The position numbers and the translations under genes were made by a program. A stretch of DNA of 64,000 bases from Bacillus massilinigeriensis (GTDB lineage: Bacteria > Bacillota > Bacilli > Bacillales > Cytobacillaceae). Location of the stretch: NCBI RefSeq assembly GCF_900117315.1, contig NZ_LT630337.1, forward strand, positions 2,551,601 to 2,615,600, in the 5' to 3' direction. The notes under the pieces are model-generated. The model did not search any database. It worked only from the letters and a program-made list of their open reading frames with translations, and had not been told where the DNA came from. Positions 45,180 through 53,778 of this stretch are shown here, in pieces; positions within the stretch are counted from its first letter, which is position 1, and each line of letters opens with the position of its first letter.

Positions 45180-45887
45180 TTATTTATGGTTTAAAGCTGT
45201 TTCTAGCGCTACTTCAATCATGTCATTAAAGGTTGTTTGTCTTTCTTCGGCAGTAGTTTCCTCACCTGTTAAAATATGGTCACTCACTGTTAATATAGAC
45301 AATGCTTTCCGACCATATTTAGCTGCGAGCGTATAAAGCGCTGCTGTCTCCATTTCGATAGCTAATATTTGATATTTCGCCCATTTTTCAAGCTCGCTAT
45401 TATCGTTATAAAACATATCAGCTGAAAAAACATTTCCCACCTTAAGGTTTAACCCTTTTTCAACCCCAAAATCATAGGCCGTTTTCAAAAGTTCAAAATT
45501 TGCCGTTGGTGCATAATCTACACCGCCAAATGTCAATCGGTTCATCTGGGAATCTGTTGACGAGCTCATTGCTAATATCACATCACGAACCTTCACATCC
45601 TTTTGAATAGCTCCACATGTTCCAACTCTTATTAAATTTTGGACATTGTAGCTATTCATCAGCTCATTAATGTAAATAGAAATAGAAGGAATTCCCATAC
45701 CTGTACCTTGGACAGAAACCCTTTTCCCTTTATATGTACCTGTATAACCAAACATATTTCTTACTTCGTTATAGCATTCAGCCCCTTCTAAAAATGTTTC
45801 TGCAATGTATTTTGCTCGAAGTGGGTCACCTGGCAATAATATCGTTTCTGCAATTTCATTATCCCTTGCTCCAATATGTACACTCAT
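45180..45887 (-). CDS. deoD: Purine nucleoside phosphorylase DeoD
   Basis: A 235-aa hexameric-type phosphorylase that splits purine (deoxy)nucleosides with phosphate into base and pentose-1-phosphate. Signatures: [22 protein letters not shown] at the start (phosphate-binding RxxxGDP region), [16 protein letters not shown] near 64-79, and the active-site Asp in TVSDH near residue 204. Length and sequence match B. subtilis DeoD (233 aa). Monocistronic with its own terminator. Confidence 0.96.
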   Translation of the reverse strand: MSVHIGARDNEIAETILLPGDPLRAKYIAETFLEGAECYNEVRNMFGYTGTYKGKRVSVQGTGMGIPSISIYINELMNSYNVQNLIRVGTCGAIQKDVKVRDVILAMSSSTDSQMNRLTFGGVDYAPTANFELLKTAYDFGVEKGLNLKVGNVFSADMFYNDNSELEKWAKYQILAIEMETAALYTLAAKYGRKALSILTVSDHILTGEETTAEERQTTFNDMIEVALETALNHK

Positions 45888-46074
45888 CTATTAACCCTCC
45901 GTTATAAAAAAATGAATGTTGCACAAAAAACTATAACATAAACGTGGGAAACAGAAAAATTAAAAATGGAAAAAAACATACTTTGTTAACAAATGGGGAT
46001 TCTAATATTAGTTTCACTCATGAAAGAACTTATTGTTAAATGAAAATAAAATGGGTGAAAAACGGGGGGGTAAT

Positions 46075-46200
46075 ATGGGTAAAAAACATCGAAACAGAAT
46101 TAATTCACCTAAAAAGAATAATCATATTCCTGCAGAGGATATCGTTGCAGAGCATGAAGCTCATGCAAAGGAGCATTCTGCAAAACAAAGAAAAAGATAA
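46075..46200 (+). CDS. Small basic protein, 41 aa
   Basis: ATG 46075 to TAA 46200 encodes MGKKHRNRINSPKKNN..., ending in AKEHSAKQRKR, with an acidic-helical centre (IPAEDIVAEHEAHAKEH). A G-rich ribosome binding site (ACGGGGGGG) precedes it by four to ten bases. The highly basic ends resemble small spore-associated proteins of Bacillus, but I cannot name a family. It is divergent from deoD and convergent with spo0M. A 10-bp inverted repeat at 46212-46256 follows. Confidence 0.72.
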   Translation: MGKKHRNRINSPKKNNHIPAEDIVAEHEAHAKEHSAKQRKR

Positions 46201-46209
46201 GGAATTATA

Positions 46210-46259
46210 AAGGACTGTCCCATAAAGAAGAGTTATCTTCCATTTAGGGACAGTCCCTA
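46210..46259. terminator. Possible bidirectional terminator
   Basis: GGACTGTCCC (46212-46221) pairs perfectly with GGGACAGTCC (46247-46256) around a 25-base loop, between convergent genes. The T tails are weak. Confidence 0.55.
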
Positions 46260-46311
46260 GTTAACATTTTAAACATTAAATATTTTGACTCTTTTAAACC
46301 TAATATCACCC

Positions 46312-47082
46312 CTATGAATAGGACTCAACCACTCTTTTCATTTTATCCTTCATGAAGGCCATATCCGCACTTGTTATTGTTACTCTTACTTTCGTTTCAT
46401 CTATCTCAAGAGCTTCCGCAAGAAATCCACCTAATCCCCTTGCGCGACGGTCAACCTGCATTAGGAGTTCAATTTCATTAGCTGATTTCGGGAAGAATAC
46501 AATCTCTAGCTCATCTAGTCTTCCTCTAAATGGACCTGATGTAGGGACAAATTCAAATTCTTGAATAAATGGGAATCTTCCACGAAGGCGATATGGAGCC
46601 TCCTCACACTCAACCTCTCTCAGACGAAATCCTAAATCGGATACAGCTTGTAAAACGGCTGACATTAGAGGATTAGGAATAATTTTTAAATCATCCTTAT
46701 CACTTGGATCCACTGCATTACTAATATTTAGCCCTGTTGATACCCAAATCTTAGTCCTGCCAATTGAGATCGGTGTATCTATTGGTAAAAGAAAAGAGAA
46801 GGGAATCTCTTTCAGTTCATTAGGTTGGATGGTAAACGACTCAGCAATTCGAAATCCATCGATTAAACCTGTAGCAGTAAATTTTTTATCATCCATTTCT
46901 TTAATATAGGTCGTATGGAGAGATAAATAGATAGATTCTATATGCTGCTCAATATTCCCTCCTCGAACTTCGATAGCACCTTTTACAAGTTCTCCTGGAA
47001 CTACAGATGATGACTCAAGTTTTGTATCGACCTTTGCTGAACCAATTCCGACGCTAGCAAATATTTTATTAAACAATGACAT
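46312..47082 (-). CDS. spo0M: Sporulation-control protein Spo0M
   Basis: A 256-aa protein of the Spo0M family, with an arrestin-like N-terminal domain (VDTKLESSSVVPGELVKG, residues 18-35) and a C-terminal helical segment. B. subtilis Spo0M influences early sporulation and cell division and has been linked to cytoskeletal proteins. The start has GGAGGAAGA, which overlaps the stop codon of the upstream kinase gene, so the two are translated from one mRNA. Association with a kinase gene makes phosphorylation of Spo0M a testable idea. Confidence 0.92.
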   Translation of the reverse strand: MSLFNKIFASVGIGSAKVDTKLESSSVVPGELVKGAIEVRGGNIEQHIESIYLSLHTTYIKEMDDKKFTATGLIDGFRIAESFTIQPNELKEIPFSFLLPIDTPISIGRTKIWVSTGLNISNAVDPSDKDDLKIIPNPLMSAVLQAVSDLGFRLREVECEEAPYRLRGRFPFIQEFEFVPTSGPFRGRLDELEIVFFPKSANEIELLMQVDRRARGLGGFLAEALEIDETKVRVTITSADMAFMKDKMKRVVESYS

Positions 47083-47092
47083 ATTCTTCCTC

Positions 47093-47905
47093 CTACCTTC
47101 TTGTTATGACTCGAATGAAATCATTTTTTACTTCTTCTGCATTTTCATAAGGATAGGAGGTGAGTAATAGTCTTTTAATGACATTTTTCCCATCCATTGA
47201 AATATCTAATTCCTCCTCCCAACTCTTCTCTTTCGTTTTTTCCCTTATTTCATATTGGGAATAGAGAAGAAATAAGAGGAAATGACCAAGAGCATAATAA
47301 TCGCTTAACGGAGTTGCTAATTTCCTGACATCCTTGAAGTGTGAAACACTCCATGATTCTTCCTCATATTTTGCTAGACCAAAGTCAATTAATTTCAATT
47401 CATTTCCAACTACCATTACATTTGGAATACGGACATCTCTATGAATAATTCCCTTTTGATGGAGATTACTTATTAAAGAGAAAAGCTCTAATCCAATTTG
47501 AAAGGCCTCTTTTTCTCCATACACTTTTCCTTCCTGAAATATCAATTGCTCGAAGGTCTTTCCATTAATATATTCCATGGTGAAATATGGAATCTGATTA
47601 TAGATACTTTGTTCAAAAACTTGAGGGTAACCAGGATGTTTCAGATTACCTAATAGGTTAAATTCTTGTTCAAATGCCTTTCTGCCCTTCTTCGTCAGCC
47701 TTTTATGGAGTCTTAGTGTTTTTAAGACAACTTGGATATCATTTTGATGATCAAAAACTAAATAGCTAATTCCATAACTACCCTTACCTAAACATTTTTG
47801 TACCTCATACCGTTTCTCTATTCTTTCACCACATTCAAACTTTGTTTCACATATATCTGATACAGCGATGACAATAGCTTTGAAGAAGTATTTAAGCATT
47901 CGCAA
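47093..47905 (-). CDS. Hanks-type serine/threonine protein kinase, single domain
   Basis: A 270-aa soluble kinase with no transmembrane or PASTA region. The Gly loop LGKGSYG is at residues 39-45, the ATP-contacting Lys is Lys62, the catalytic loop is IHRDVRIPN (HRDLKxxN in most kinases; here Val-Arg replaces Leu-Lys while Asp and Asn are kept), and DFGLA is the metal-binding motif. By size it resembles B. subtilis YbdM/PrkD. It sits 10 bases upstream of spo0M and 2 bases after the His-rich gene. The TTG (47905) or ATG (47899) start lacks a good ribosome binding site, suggesting coupling to the upstream gene. Confidence 0.88.
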   Translation of the reverse strand: MRMLKYFFKAIVIAVSDICETKFECGERIEKRYEVQKCLGKGSYGISYLVFDHQNDIQVVLKTLRLHKRLTKKGRKAFEQEFNLLGNLKHPGYPQVFEQSIYNQIPYFTMEYINGKTFEQLIFQEGKVYGEKEAFQIGLELFSLISNLHQKGIIHRDVRIPNVMVVGNELKLIDFGLAKYEEESWSVSHFKDVRKLATPLSDYYALGHFLLFLLYSQYEIREKTKEKSWEEELDISMDGKNVIKRLLLTSYPYENAEEVKNDFIRVITRR

Positions 47906-47907
47906 GA

Positions 47908-48087
47908 TTAACTGCTAAAAAAGCTACTAAAAAAGCTTCCACTTTTATATTTATGCTTATGCTTATAATGATGATGCCCCAAGTGACCGTATTTGTGCGA
48001 TTTATGATGCTTCCATGCATCACTCGAGCTTAAATGTTTATGGTGAAGTGATTCTTTAATAATGGATTTGATTATTTTTTTAAACAT
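47908..48087 (-). CDS. His-rich microprotein, 59 aa
   Basis: ATG 48087 behind a perfect AAGGAGG encodes 59 residues: a basic amphipathic start (MFKKIIKSIIKESLHHKHL), a His/Lys/Tyr-rich centre (HHKSHKYGHLGHHHYKHKHK, residues 27-46) and a C-terminal FFSSFFSS. About a quarter of residues are His. It could bind metals, acidic polymers or membranes. Its stop is two bases from the kinase start, so the three genes (this, kinase, spo0M) look like one operon. No family is known to me. Confidence 0.78.
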   Translation of the reverse strand: MFKKIIKSIIKESLHHKHLSSSDAWKHHKSHKYGHLGHHHYKHKHKYKSGSFFSSFFSS

Positions 48088-48240
48088 GGATTCGAACCTC
48101 CTTTTTTATAATAATCATACGATAATTACTTCTTTAGGTTTCAAACTTTTTATTACAATTTATATCTTTCTAATCAATTAATGGTTTACCTCATCTAATA
48201 ATAAAAAATGACGAGTGAATACCCGCCATTTTTCTCTATA

Positions 48241-48414
48241 TCAATCTTCTTCCATTTCCTCATCAATGATCGATTTTTCTAATAAATATTCAAATGTAAT
48301 ATCGGCGAGCTCCTCGACTTCCAACTCGCTAGGAACGTATCCCCTTTTTAAAAGCTCTTGAAAGAAAAATTCTGCAATTTCTTCAGTGTCGATGATTACT
48401 TCAATTTCTCTCAC
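48241..48414 (-). CDS. yozD: YozD-family protein
   Basis: 57 aa, REIEVIIDTEEIAEFFFQEL followed by an acidic C-terminus, closely similar to B. subtilis YozD (58 aa). The open frame continues 46 codons upstream to 48552, but GGGGGCGG lies just before GTG 48414 and the family begins there, so the shorter form is used. Function unknown. In B. subtilis yozD, yodN, yozE, yokU and kamA are neighbours, as here. Confidence 0.82.
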   Translation of the reverse strand: MREIEVIIDTEEIAEFFFQELLKRGYVPSELEVEELADITFEYLLEKSIIDEEMEED

Positions 48415-48657
48415 AGCACCGCCCCCTTTTTTCAAATTGTATGACCATATCCTACTTTTCATGATAATAACAGGAAATTCCTGCAAAATATTTTCATATT
48501 TTAAGGCTCTATAAAAATTGAATGGTGATTTCCTTTCCGTGAGCTTTAACAAAGCCTATTTTAAAAAAACAATTTAGTCATTTTTGTTGGGCTCATGCAT
48601 AAACATGGACTATGAATAGTAAATAAAGCAGCTTATTCGTGGAAGGAGTCGTTCTAA

Positions 48658-48822
48658 ATGAAGAATTTAATCGAATCACTTGTTGAAGATGTAAATAATG
48701 AAGATGGGGTTTTCATTCAATTTTTCACCGGACTAACCAACCGTATGTTTCAGGCAATTATCCTATTAAGTATTCCGCTATTTATTTACCTTTTTTGGGG
48801 CCTACATAAAATAATGCCTTGA
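48658..48822 (+). CDS. Small one-span membrane protein, 54 aa
   Basis: ATG 48658 behind GGAAGGAG encodes MKNLIESLVEDVNNEDGVFI..., with a hydrophobic span about residues 33-51 (FQAIILLSIPLFIYLFWGL) and a short C-terminal HKIMP. The acidic N-terminus probably stays in the cytosol. It is the only plus-strand gene in a long minus-strand block, between yozD and yodN. I do not recognise a family. Confidence 0.68.
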   Translation: MKNLIESLVEDVNNEDGVFIQFFTGLTNRMFQAIILLSIPLFIYLFWGLHKIMP

Positions 48823-48826
48823 AATT

Positions 48827-49510
48827 CTATTTAATGTTTTGCAGGTTATGCAAAATCATCTTCATCACACGAAGATAATCATCATCTTTAAAGGTTTGAT
48901 ATAAAAAATGATAATCATTATACACATCTAATAGGTGATTAATATATTGATATTTTTCTTCCTTCGAAATCGCCGTTTCCTTTTCAACCTTTTGTATGGC
49001 AGGCAGCTTTTCTGGAACATCAAAGGGAATTCTCTTTTTGTTTTGACTATCTATGATACCAAGCTTTCTTATAAATGTATCCGCGTTCTCGGCATCAGCA
49101 ATGAGGGTTATTTCCTCTTCCCCAGCTTCCAGCCATTCACCATCATTTATTCTAGACATTTCATAGATGACATCCTCCCAAGCATCCTCCTTGTAGCGCC
49201 ATATCTCTGTTCGGAAACCCACTATTTTAAATAAGTCCGAACCATATCCCTTCACTTGGACAAGATCTCCAAATATATATTTATAGACAATATTAATATG
49301 TTCCTTTTCAACTAAACTAGCATCATATTCAGATAGTTTTTTGAGGCTTGACTCAATATATAGTCCTGCACTTTGATTAATTTCATAAACATACATGCCA
49401 TCCAACCATTTCACATCTGTCACTTTTCCAACAGTACCATACATTGTGATCACGACCGTATCACCGACTTTAAATTTCGGTTTTTTCCTTTTCTTCGCCA
49501 TTTCCTCCAT
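48827..49510 (-). CDS. yodN: YodN-like protein
   Basis: A 227-aa soluble protein resembling B. subtilis YodN (about 216 aa), chiefly by the N-terminal Lys-rich start followed by KFKVGDTVVITMYGTVGKVTDV, an SH3-like barrel pattern repeated near residue 78 (FGDLVQVKGYGSDLFKIVGF), and a helical C-terminal third. Two tandem small barrels suggest a protein- or nucleic-acid-binding scaffold, but function is unknown. Its neighbourhood (yozD, yozE, yokU, kamA) is the same as in B. subtilis. Translation may start at 49510 or at the ATG three codons later. Confidence 0.78.
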   Translation of the reverse strand: MEEMAKKRKKPKFKVGDTVVITMYGTVGKVTDVKWLDGMYVYEINQSAGLYIESSLKKLSEYDASLVEKEHINIVYKYIFGDLVQVKGYGSDLFKIVGFRTEIWRYKEDAWEDVIYEMSRINDGEWLEAGEEEITLIADAENADTFIRKLGIIDSQNKKRIPFDVPEKLPAIQKVEKETAISKEEKYQYINHLLDVYNDYHFLYQTFKDDDYLRVMKMILHNLQNIK

Positions 49511-49643
49511 CCTCTCAAGGTTAGCCGTGAATTATGATACGATATTATATGCATCGCAAAATTATTCGAACCATGGTGATAGCACATCCGAGAAAAATGG
49601 GGGAAAATAGCCATATTATTAATTAACCAAATGGTCCTGTAGT

Positions 49644-49862
49644 TTATCCTTCGTTTAAATAGATGTCCCAAGCCTCATCAAATATCGCCATATTATTTAA
49701 ATATGGACCGTTAAACTCGAGGTAAGTACTTATTTCATCGTAATTGGATGAATTCTTTGGAAACCCGTGATCAACAAAGGCATCATTGGCAAACTGGCTG
49801 ATTGCATCCTTTGGTTTTGGATGCCGATACTTCATAAGAAAGTGATAAAAGGATTTCGTCAT
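49644..49862 (-). CDS. yozE: YozE-family protein
   Basis: 72 aa, TKSFYHFLMKYRHPKPKD... ending in FDEAWDIYLNEG; the SFYHFLMKYRHPKPKD and YDEISTYLE segments are diagnostic of YozE (UPF0346, 74 aa in B. subtilis), a small helical protein of unknown function. The open frame extends to 49904, but the family start and an AAAGGTG upstream support ATG 49862. Confidence 0.88.
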   Translation of the reverse strand: MTKSFYHFLMKYRHPKPKDAISQFANDAFVDHGFPKNSSNYDEISTYLEFNGPYLNNMAIFDEAWDIYLNEG

Positions 49863-49964
49863 GATAAAAAAACACCTTTCCATATCAAACGCTAATTTTC
49901 TCAAAAAATATTTATTGTTACTATATCTGAAAACTAATTATGCGTCCACTCGAAAGGTAAATTA

Positions 49965-50007
49965 GAAAAAAAAGAAGCTGCCTCGCCTTCGAGTACAGCC
50001 TGCTTTT
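49965..50007 (-). terminator. Terminator of the 50035 gene
   Basis: On the minus strand AAGCAGGCT and CTCG pair imperfectly with CGAG and CAGCTTC, and a T run follows. Confidence 0.6.
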
Positions 50008-50034
50008 CTATATAATGGGTACTTCATATTATTT

Positions 50035-50226
50035 TTATTGCCAACGACCATCCTGAGAAAGTTCATAAAGCGCTAAAATAATATTAAACATTAATATGGC
50101 AACGGTTATTGGTACTGCAAAAAGCCAATTTTTTCCGAACTTTTCTTTAATGACTCCAACATAATACCCACAGAAAAATAATGCAATCATAGCAGCCGCC
50201 AGCATAATAATAATTACTAATTTCAT
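50035..50226 (-). CDS. Small membrane protein, two spans
   Basis: 63 aa from ATG 50226 with GGGGGAG upstream. Two hydrophobic segments (about residues 2-22 and 35-54) are joined by a basic loop (VIKEKFGKNWL), followed by a short polar tail. There is no known motif. It lies between yozE and yokU, where B. subtilis has no obvious equivalent that I recall. Confidence 0.65.
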   Translation of the reverse strand: MKLVIIIMLAAAMIALFFCGYYVGVIKEKFGKNWLFAVPITVAILMFNIILALYELSQDGRWQ

Positions 50227-50353
50227 TCTTTTCTCCCCCAAACTCTCATACTTCCCTGCACCATATAACTTATAATTATTATAAAAATAAAATAAATAGT
50301 GTTTGTGAAGAAAGAATGAACAAATTGTGAACTATTTTCCCCTATATCCAGTT

Positions 50354-50635
50354 TTAGGTAATATCAAAATAATTTCTTTTTAAAATTCTTGGTGTTTCCA
50401 TTAATTGTTGATAGTTTACTTGTTTAGCAAGGTTTTTCGTGTTAATTAACATTAATTGCTCTTCAATTTTTTTAACAATTCCCTCAGGTTGATAAATCAT
50501 TTCACATTCTAAGCAAAAAACAGTTGGTGTTTCAGTGATTTCTATTGCCCCTGAACCATCCGGAAGCTCCCAAAATACTTGACTCTCACCATCTTTAATA
50601 TTTTGACTCTGACACCATTCACAACAAGTGACCAT
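50354..50635 (-). CDS. yokU: YokU-family zinc-finger protein
   Basis: 93 aa. N-terminal CEWC (residues 5-8) and CLEC (about 41-44) form a YgiT-type zinc finger as in B. subtilis YokU. The C-terminal half is helical and ends with RILKRNYFDIT. Function unknown; YgiT-type fingers in other contexts belong to antitoxins, but no toxin gene is adjacent. It is immediately downstream of kamA (24 bases), as in B. subtilis, and may share its transcript. Confidence 0.85.
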   Translation of the reverse strand: MVTCCEWCQSQNIKDGESQVFWELPDGSGAIEITETPTVFCLECEMIYQPEGIVKKIEEQLMLINTKNLAKQVNYQQLMETPRILKRNYFDIT

Positions 50636-50659
50636 ACATTTCCCCCTATATGAGTCATT

Positions 50660-52072
50660 TCAACTATTCGTTGATTTCTCTTGCAAAGTATCTTTTGTTT
50701 GCTGTGCTAAAAATTTCTTTTCCTTTAACTCATCCCGTTTATCCCTTTTATTCTTTAGTGACTGATGATTTGGGTCGTTTTCATAAGATTTTCTTCTTGA
50801 TAAGCGTTCTAGATTTTCCGGTACAAGATTGAATTGCTGATCGTTTAGTAAGGATGAGATACCAATATTAGATCTCTTTTCGTCCATTTGAGGATATATT
50901 TCTTTAAAATAACCATCCGCCTGACCTGAAACATAGTTCTCTGGCTCAGGGTATGTGGTAATTACCCCTTCAAAATTACGGAGAACCACCTTATCCGGAC
51001 TTTGTGATAGTAAATAATTCGGTTGTAATGCAATTTTCCCACCACCACCTGGTGCATCGCAAACAAAGGTCGGAACCGCATAGCCTGAGGTGTGGCCTCT
51101 CAAGCCTTCGATAATTTCTAAGCCCTTTGATACCGGTGCCCGAAAATGGCTAATTCCTTCTGACAGGTCACATTGGTATATATAGTATGGACGGACCCTT
51201 ATTTTCACAAGATCATGCATGAGTTTTTTCATTATTGGAACACTGTCATTAATTCCAGCAAGGATGACTGATTGGTTTCCAACCGGAACCCCGGAATTTG
51301 CGAGCATTTCACATGCCTTTTTCGACTCCTCTGTAATTTCAATGGAGGTATTAAAATGGGTATTAAGCCAAATCGGATGATATTTTTTTAATATATTGCA
51401 AAGGTTCTCCGTAATTCGTTGCGGGAACACAACCGGCGCTCTTGTACCAATACGTATGATTTCAACATGATCGATGGCGCGGAGATTTTTTAAGATATAT
51501 TCTAATATATTGTCATTAATAAGAAGGCCATCCCCACCTGAAATGAGTACATCCCGAACTTGAGGGGTCTTTTTAATGTAATCAATCGCTGCATCCAATT
51601 GCTTTTTCGGCACTCCCATTCCGATTTGACCAGAAAACCTTCTCCTCGTACAATATCGGCAATACATGGAGCATTGGTTGGTGACAAGAAATAATACGCG
51701 ATCTGGATATCGATGAGTTAATCCAGGAACAGGTGAATCTTCATCCTCATGAAGTGGGTCTTCTAAATCATATTTCGTTTTATAAATCTCCTTCGAAATT
51801 GGAACAGATTGCTTTCGAATTGGGCAACGGGGGTCATCTGGATTCATAAGGGATGCATAATATGGTGTAATATTTAATGGAATGGTTTTCGTGGAAATTC
51901 GAACACCTTCTTCTTCCTCTGGTGTTAAATGGATGACCTTTTTTAAATCATCTAGAGTTCGAATAGTATTGGTTAACTGCCATAACCAATCGTTCCATTG
52001 TTCCTCTGTGACATCCTTCCATAATTCAATATCCTTCCAATGGCGAGACGGTTTATATAAATCAAATTTCAC
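50660..52072 (-). CDS. kamA: Lysine 2,3-aminomutase KamA
   Basis: A radical-SAM, PLP and [4Fe-4S] enzyme that converts L-lysine to L-beta-lysine. The cluster motif CSMYCRYC has Cys142, Cys146 and Cys149 counted from the long frame; the PLP-binding region is GGGGKIALQPNY near residue 330. The protein is close to B. subtilis KamA (YodO, 471 aa). AGGGGAGG is seven bases before GTG 52072, giving 470 aa, and that start matches the B. subtilis N-terminus. A sigma-54 promoter lies about 100 bases upstream. Confidence 0.95.
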   Translation of the reverse strand: MKFDLYKPSRHWKDIELWKDVTEEQWNDWLWQLTNTIRTLDDLKKVIHLTPEEEEGVRISTKTIPLNITPYYASLMNPDDPRCPIRKQSVPISKEIYKTKYDLEDPLHEDEDSPVPGLTHRYPDRVLFLVTNQCSMYCRYCTRRRFSGQIGMGVPKKQLDAAIDYIKKTPQVRDVLISGGDGLLINDNILEYILKNLRAIDHVEIIRIGTRAPVVFPQRITENLCNILKKYHPIWLNTHFNTSIEITEESKKACEMLANSGVPVGNQSVILAGINDSVPIMKKLMHDLVKIRVRPYYIYQCDLSEGISHFRAPVSKGLEIIEGLRGHTSGYAVPTFVCDAPGGGGKIALQPNYLLSQSPDKVVLRNFEGVITTYPEPENYVSGQADGYFKEIYPQMDEKRSNIGISSLLNDQQFNLVPENLERLSRRKSYENDPNHQSLKNKRDKRDELKEKKFLAQQTKDTLQEKSTNS

Positions 52073-52169
52073 TTGTATTCCTCCCCTTTTAAGCAATCAC
52101 TCTGAGTCTGTGATCTATAAGATATTGGAAAATAAAAGGAAAAAAAGATCACACTCCTATTAATCATTA

Positions 52170-52186
52170 ATGCAAGTAATATGCCA
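52170..52186 (-). promoter_or_regulatory. Sigma-54 (-24/-12) promoter of kamA
   Basis: Minus-strand TGGCAT-ATTAC-TTGCAT has the invariant GG and GC exactly 10 bases apart. It lies between the sigma-54 activator gene (ends 52300) and kamA, in the right orientation. SigL (sigma-54) with the RocR-like activator should use it. Confidence 0.82.
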
Positions 52187-52299
52187 ACGTTCATATTTTT
52201 TTCAAAAAAGGGGAGAAAACAAGAATACATTAATAAAAGGAAGAAGAATTTACTCCAATGCGAATGTTTTTATCCAAATTAATTGATGGTAAATGCCGA

Positions 52300-53706
52300 T
52301 TATTCAGCATAGCTTAAAGAATATTTCTTTAGTTTATATTGCAATGTTTGTCGTGGGATTTGGAGAATTTTTGCTGTGTGGAGAACATTTCCTTCCGTTA
52401 TTTCCAATGCCTCTTGAATGATTGATTTTTCATATTGCTCTATATTCTTTCTAAGTGGTACTCGAACCTCATTTGATTCTTTTCTCCTACTTAGTATGGT
52501 TCCTTTAAACATATTCGGCAAATCGTCCTCGATTAAAATTGTTTGATCACTTACATTCATCATATATTCAATCGTATGCTTTAATTCTCGGACATTCCCT
52601 GGCCATAAATAATCCATAAACATTTGATGGACTCCTTCATTCACTCTCACCACTCTTTTATTTAGTTTTCCATTAAACTTTTCAATAAAATGATTGGTTA
52701 AACAGACTATGTCATCCTTTCTTTTTCTTAGTGGTAGCAGTTCAAAGGAAAATACATTTAAACGATAAAAGATGTCATGTCGAATCTTTTTCTCTTCAAG
52801 GGCTTGCATGGGGTGTATGTTCATGGCTGCTATGACTCTTACATCAACTGAAATATCTTTCGTACTTCCCACCCGCCTAATAATCCCATCCTCAAGCACA
52901 CGAAGCAGCTTTGCTTGTAGCTCAACCGGCATGGCATGGATTTCATCTAAAAATAATGTTCCACCATCAGCTAATTCAAAAATTCCCGGACGCTCTACTG
53001 CACCCGTGTAGCTTCCCTTGGAGGTTCCGAATAAGATACTCTCCAATAATGTTTCAGGAATTGCCGCACAGTTTTGTGCAATAAACGGACCGTTAGAACG
53101 ATTGGAAGCATGATGGACTCCTTGAACAAATAGTTCCTTCCCAGTCCCGCTTTCTCCAAAAACAAGCATAGATGAATCTGATTTGGCCAGTCTAAAGGCT
53201 TCTTTTTTAACCAAATTAAAGGCTGGATTAACTGATATTAGGTCATCTAAAGTGTGTCTTAAACGAGCCTTTGGATGGTTAGATTTCTTTTGCTTCACTT
53301 CCTTTTGTAAGTCTAATAGCCTTTCCGATAACAATTTCATTCTTGAGTAATCTTTTGCAATTTCCATTGCACCAACAAGCTTCCCTTTCACAATTAAGGG
53401 GATGGTCGTATTAATGGTTTCAATCATTTTTCCGTGTACATTCAAATATGATTGTGCCTGGTTATACAGGGCTGTTTTTGTTTGGAGAACCTTCAATAAT
53501 GTGCTTGTTTCTTCGTCGAGTGATGGAAAGACCTCCAAAACAGGCTTGCCAATCACTTCCGTTACATCCATGCCATCATGTGTTGCAGCCACTTCATTGT
53601 AATAGATGGTTCTTCCTTTCGTATCAACGACGTGAATCCCTTCATCAATTCCTTTCAGAATGGCTGTTAATACTTCCTTTGAAATATCATCTAACTGTTC
53701 CTTCAA
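52300..53706 (-). CDS. Sigma-54-dependent activator (RocR-like)
   Basis: 468 aa. An N-terminal PAS domain (about residues 14-120), AAA+ domain with Walker A GESGTGKE (184-191), the sigma-54 contact loop GSYTGA (231-236, a variant of GAFTGA), Walker B GTLFLDEIHAM, and a C-terminal Fis-type helix-turn-helix ending NVLHTAKILQIPRQTLQYKL. The order and the ERPG continuation resemble B. subtilis RocR, the ornithine-sensing activator of arginine catabolism. Its position between yodP and kamA points to control by lysine or a related amino acid. The start is TTG 53706 behind AGGTGAGG. Confidence 0.92.
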   Translation of the reverse strand: MKEQLDDISKEVLTAILKGIDEGIHVVDTKGRTIYYNEVAATHDGMDVTEVIGKPVLEVFPSLDEETSTLLKVLQTKTALYNQAQSYLNVHGKMIETINTTIPLIVKGKLVGAMEIAKDYSRMKLLSERLLDLQKEVKQKKSNHPKARLRHTLDDLISVNPAFNLVKKEAFRLAKSDSSMLVFGESGTGKELFVQGVHHASNRSNGPFIAQNCAAIPETLLESILFGTSKGSYTGAVERPGIFELADGGTLFLDEIHAMPVELQAKLLRVLEDGIIRRVGSTKDISVDVRVIAAMNIHPMQALEEKKIRHDIFYRLNVFSFELLPLRKRKDDIVCLTNHFIEKFNGKLNKRVVRVNEGVHQMFMDYLWPGNVRELKHTIEYMMNVSDQTILIEDDLPNMFKGTILSRRKESNEVRVPLRKNIEQYEKSIIQEALEITEGNVLHTAKILQIPRQTLQYKLKKYSLSYAE

Positions 53707-53778
53707 GCATCCTCACCTATCCTTTTTCACTGCCGAAAACAATCAATTCCATGCCGAAAATTCAGCATTAACAGCAGA

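Noticed and set aside
48415-48552. N-terminal extension of the YozD-like protein
   Set aside because: YozD starts at the equivalent of GTG 48414, which has a ribosome binding site.
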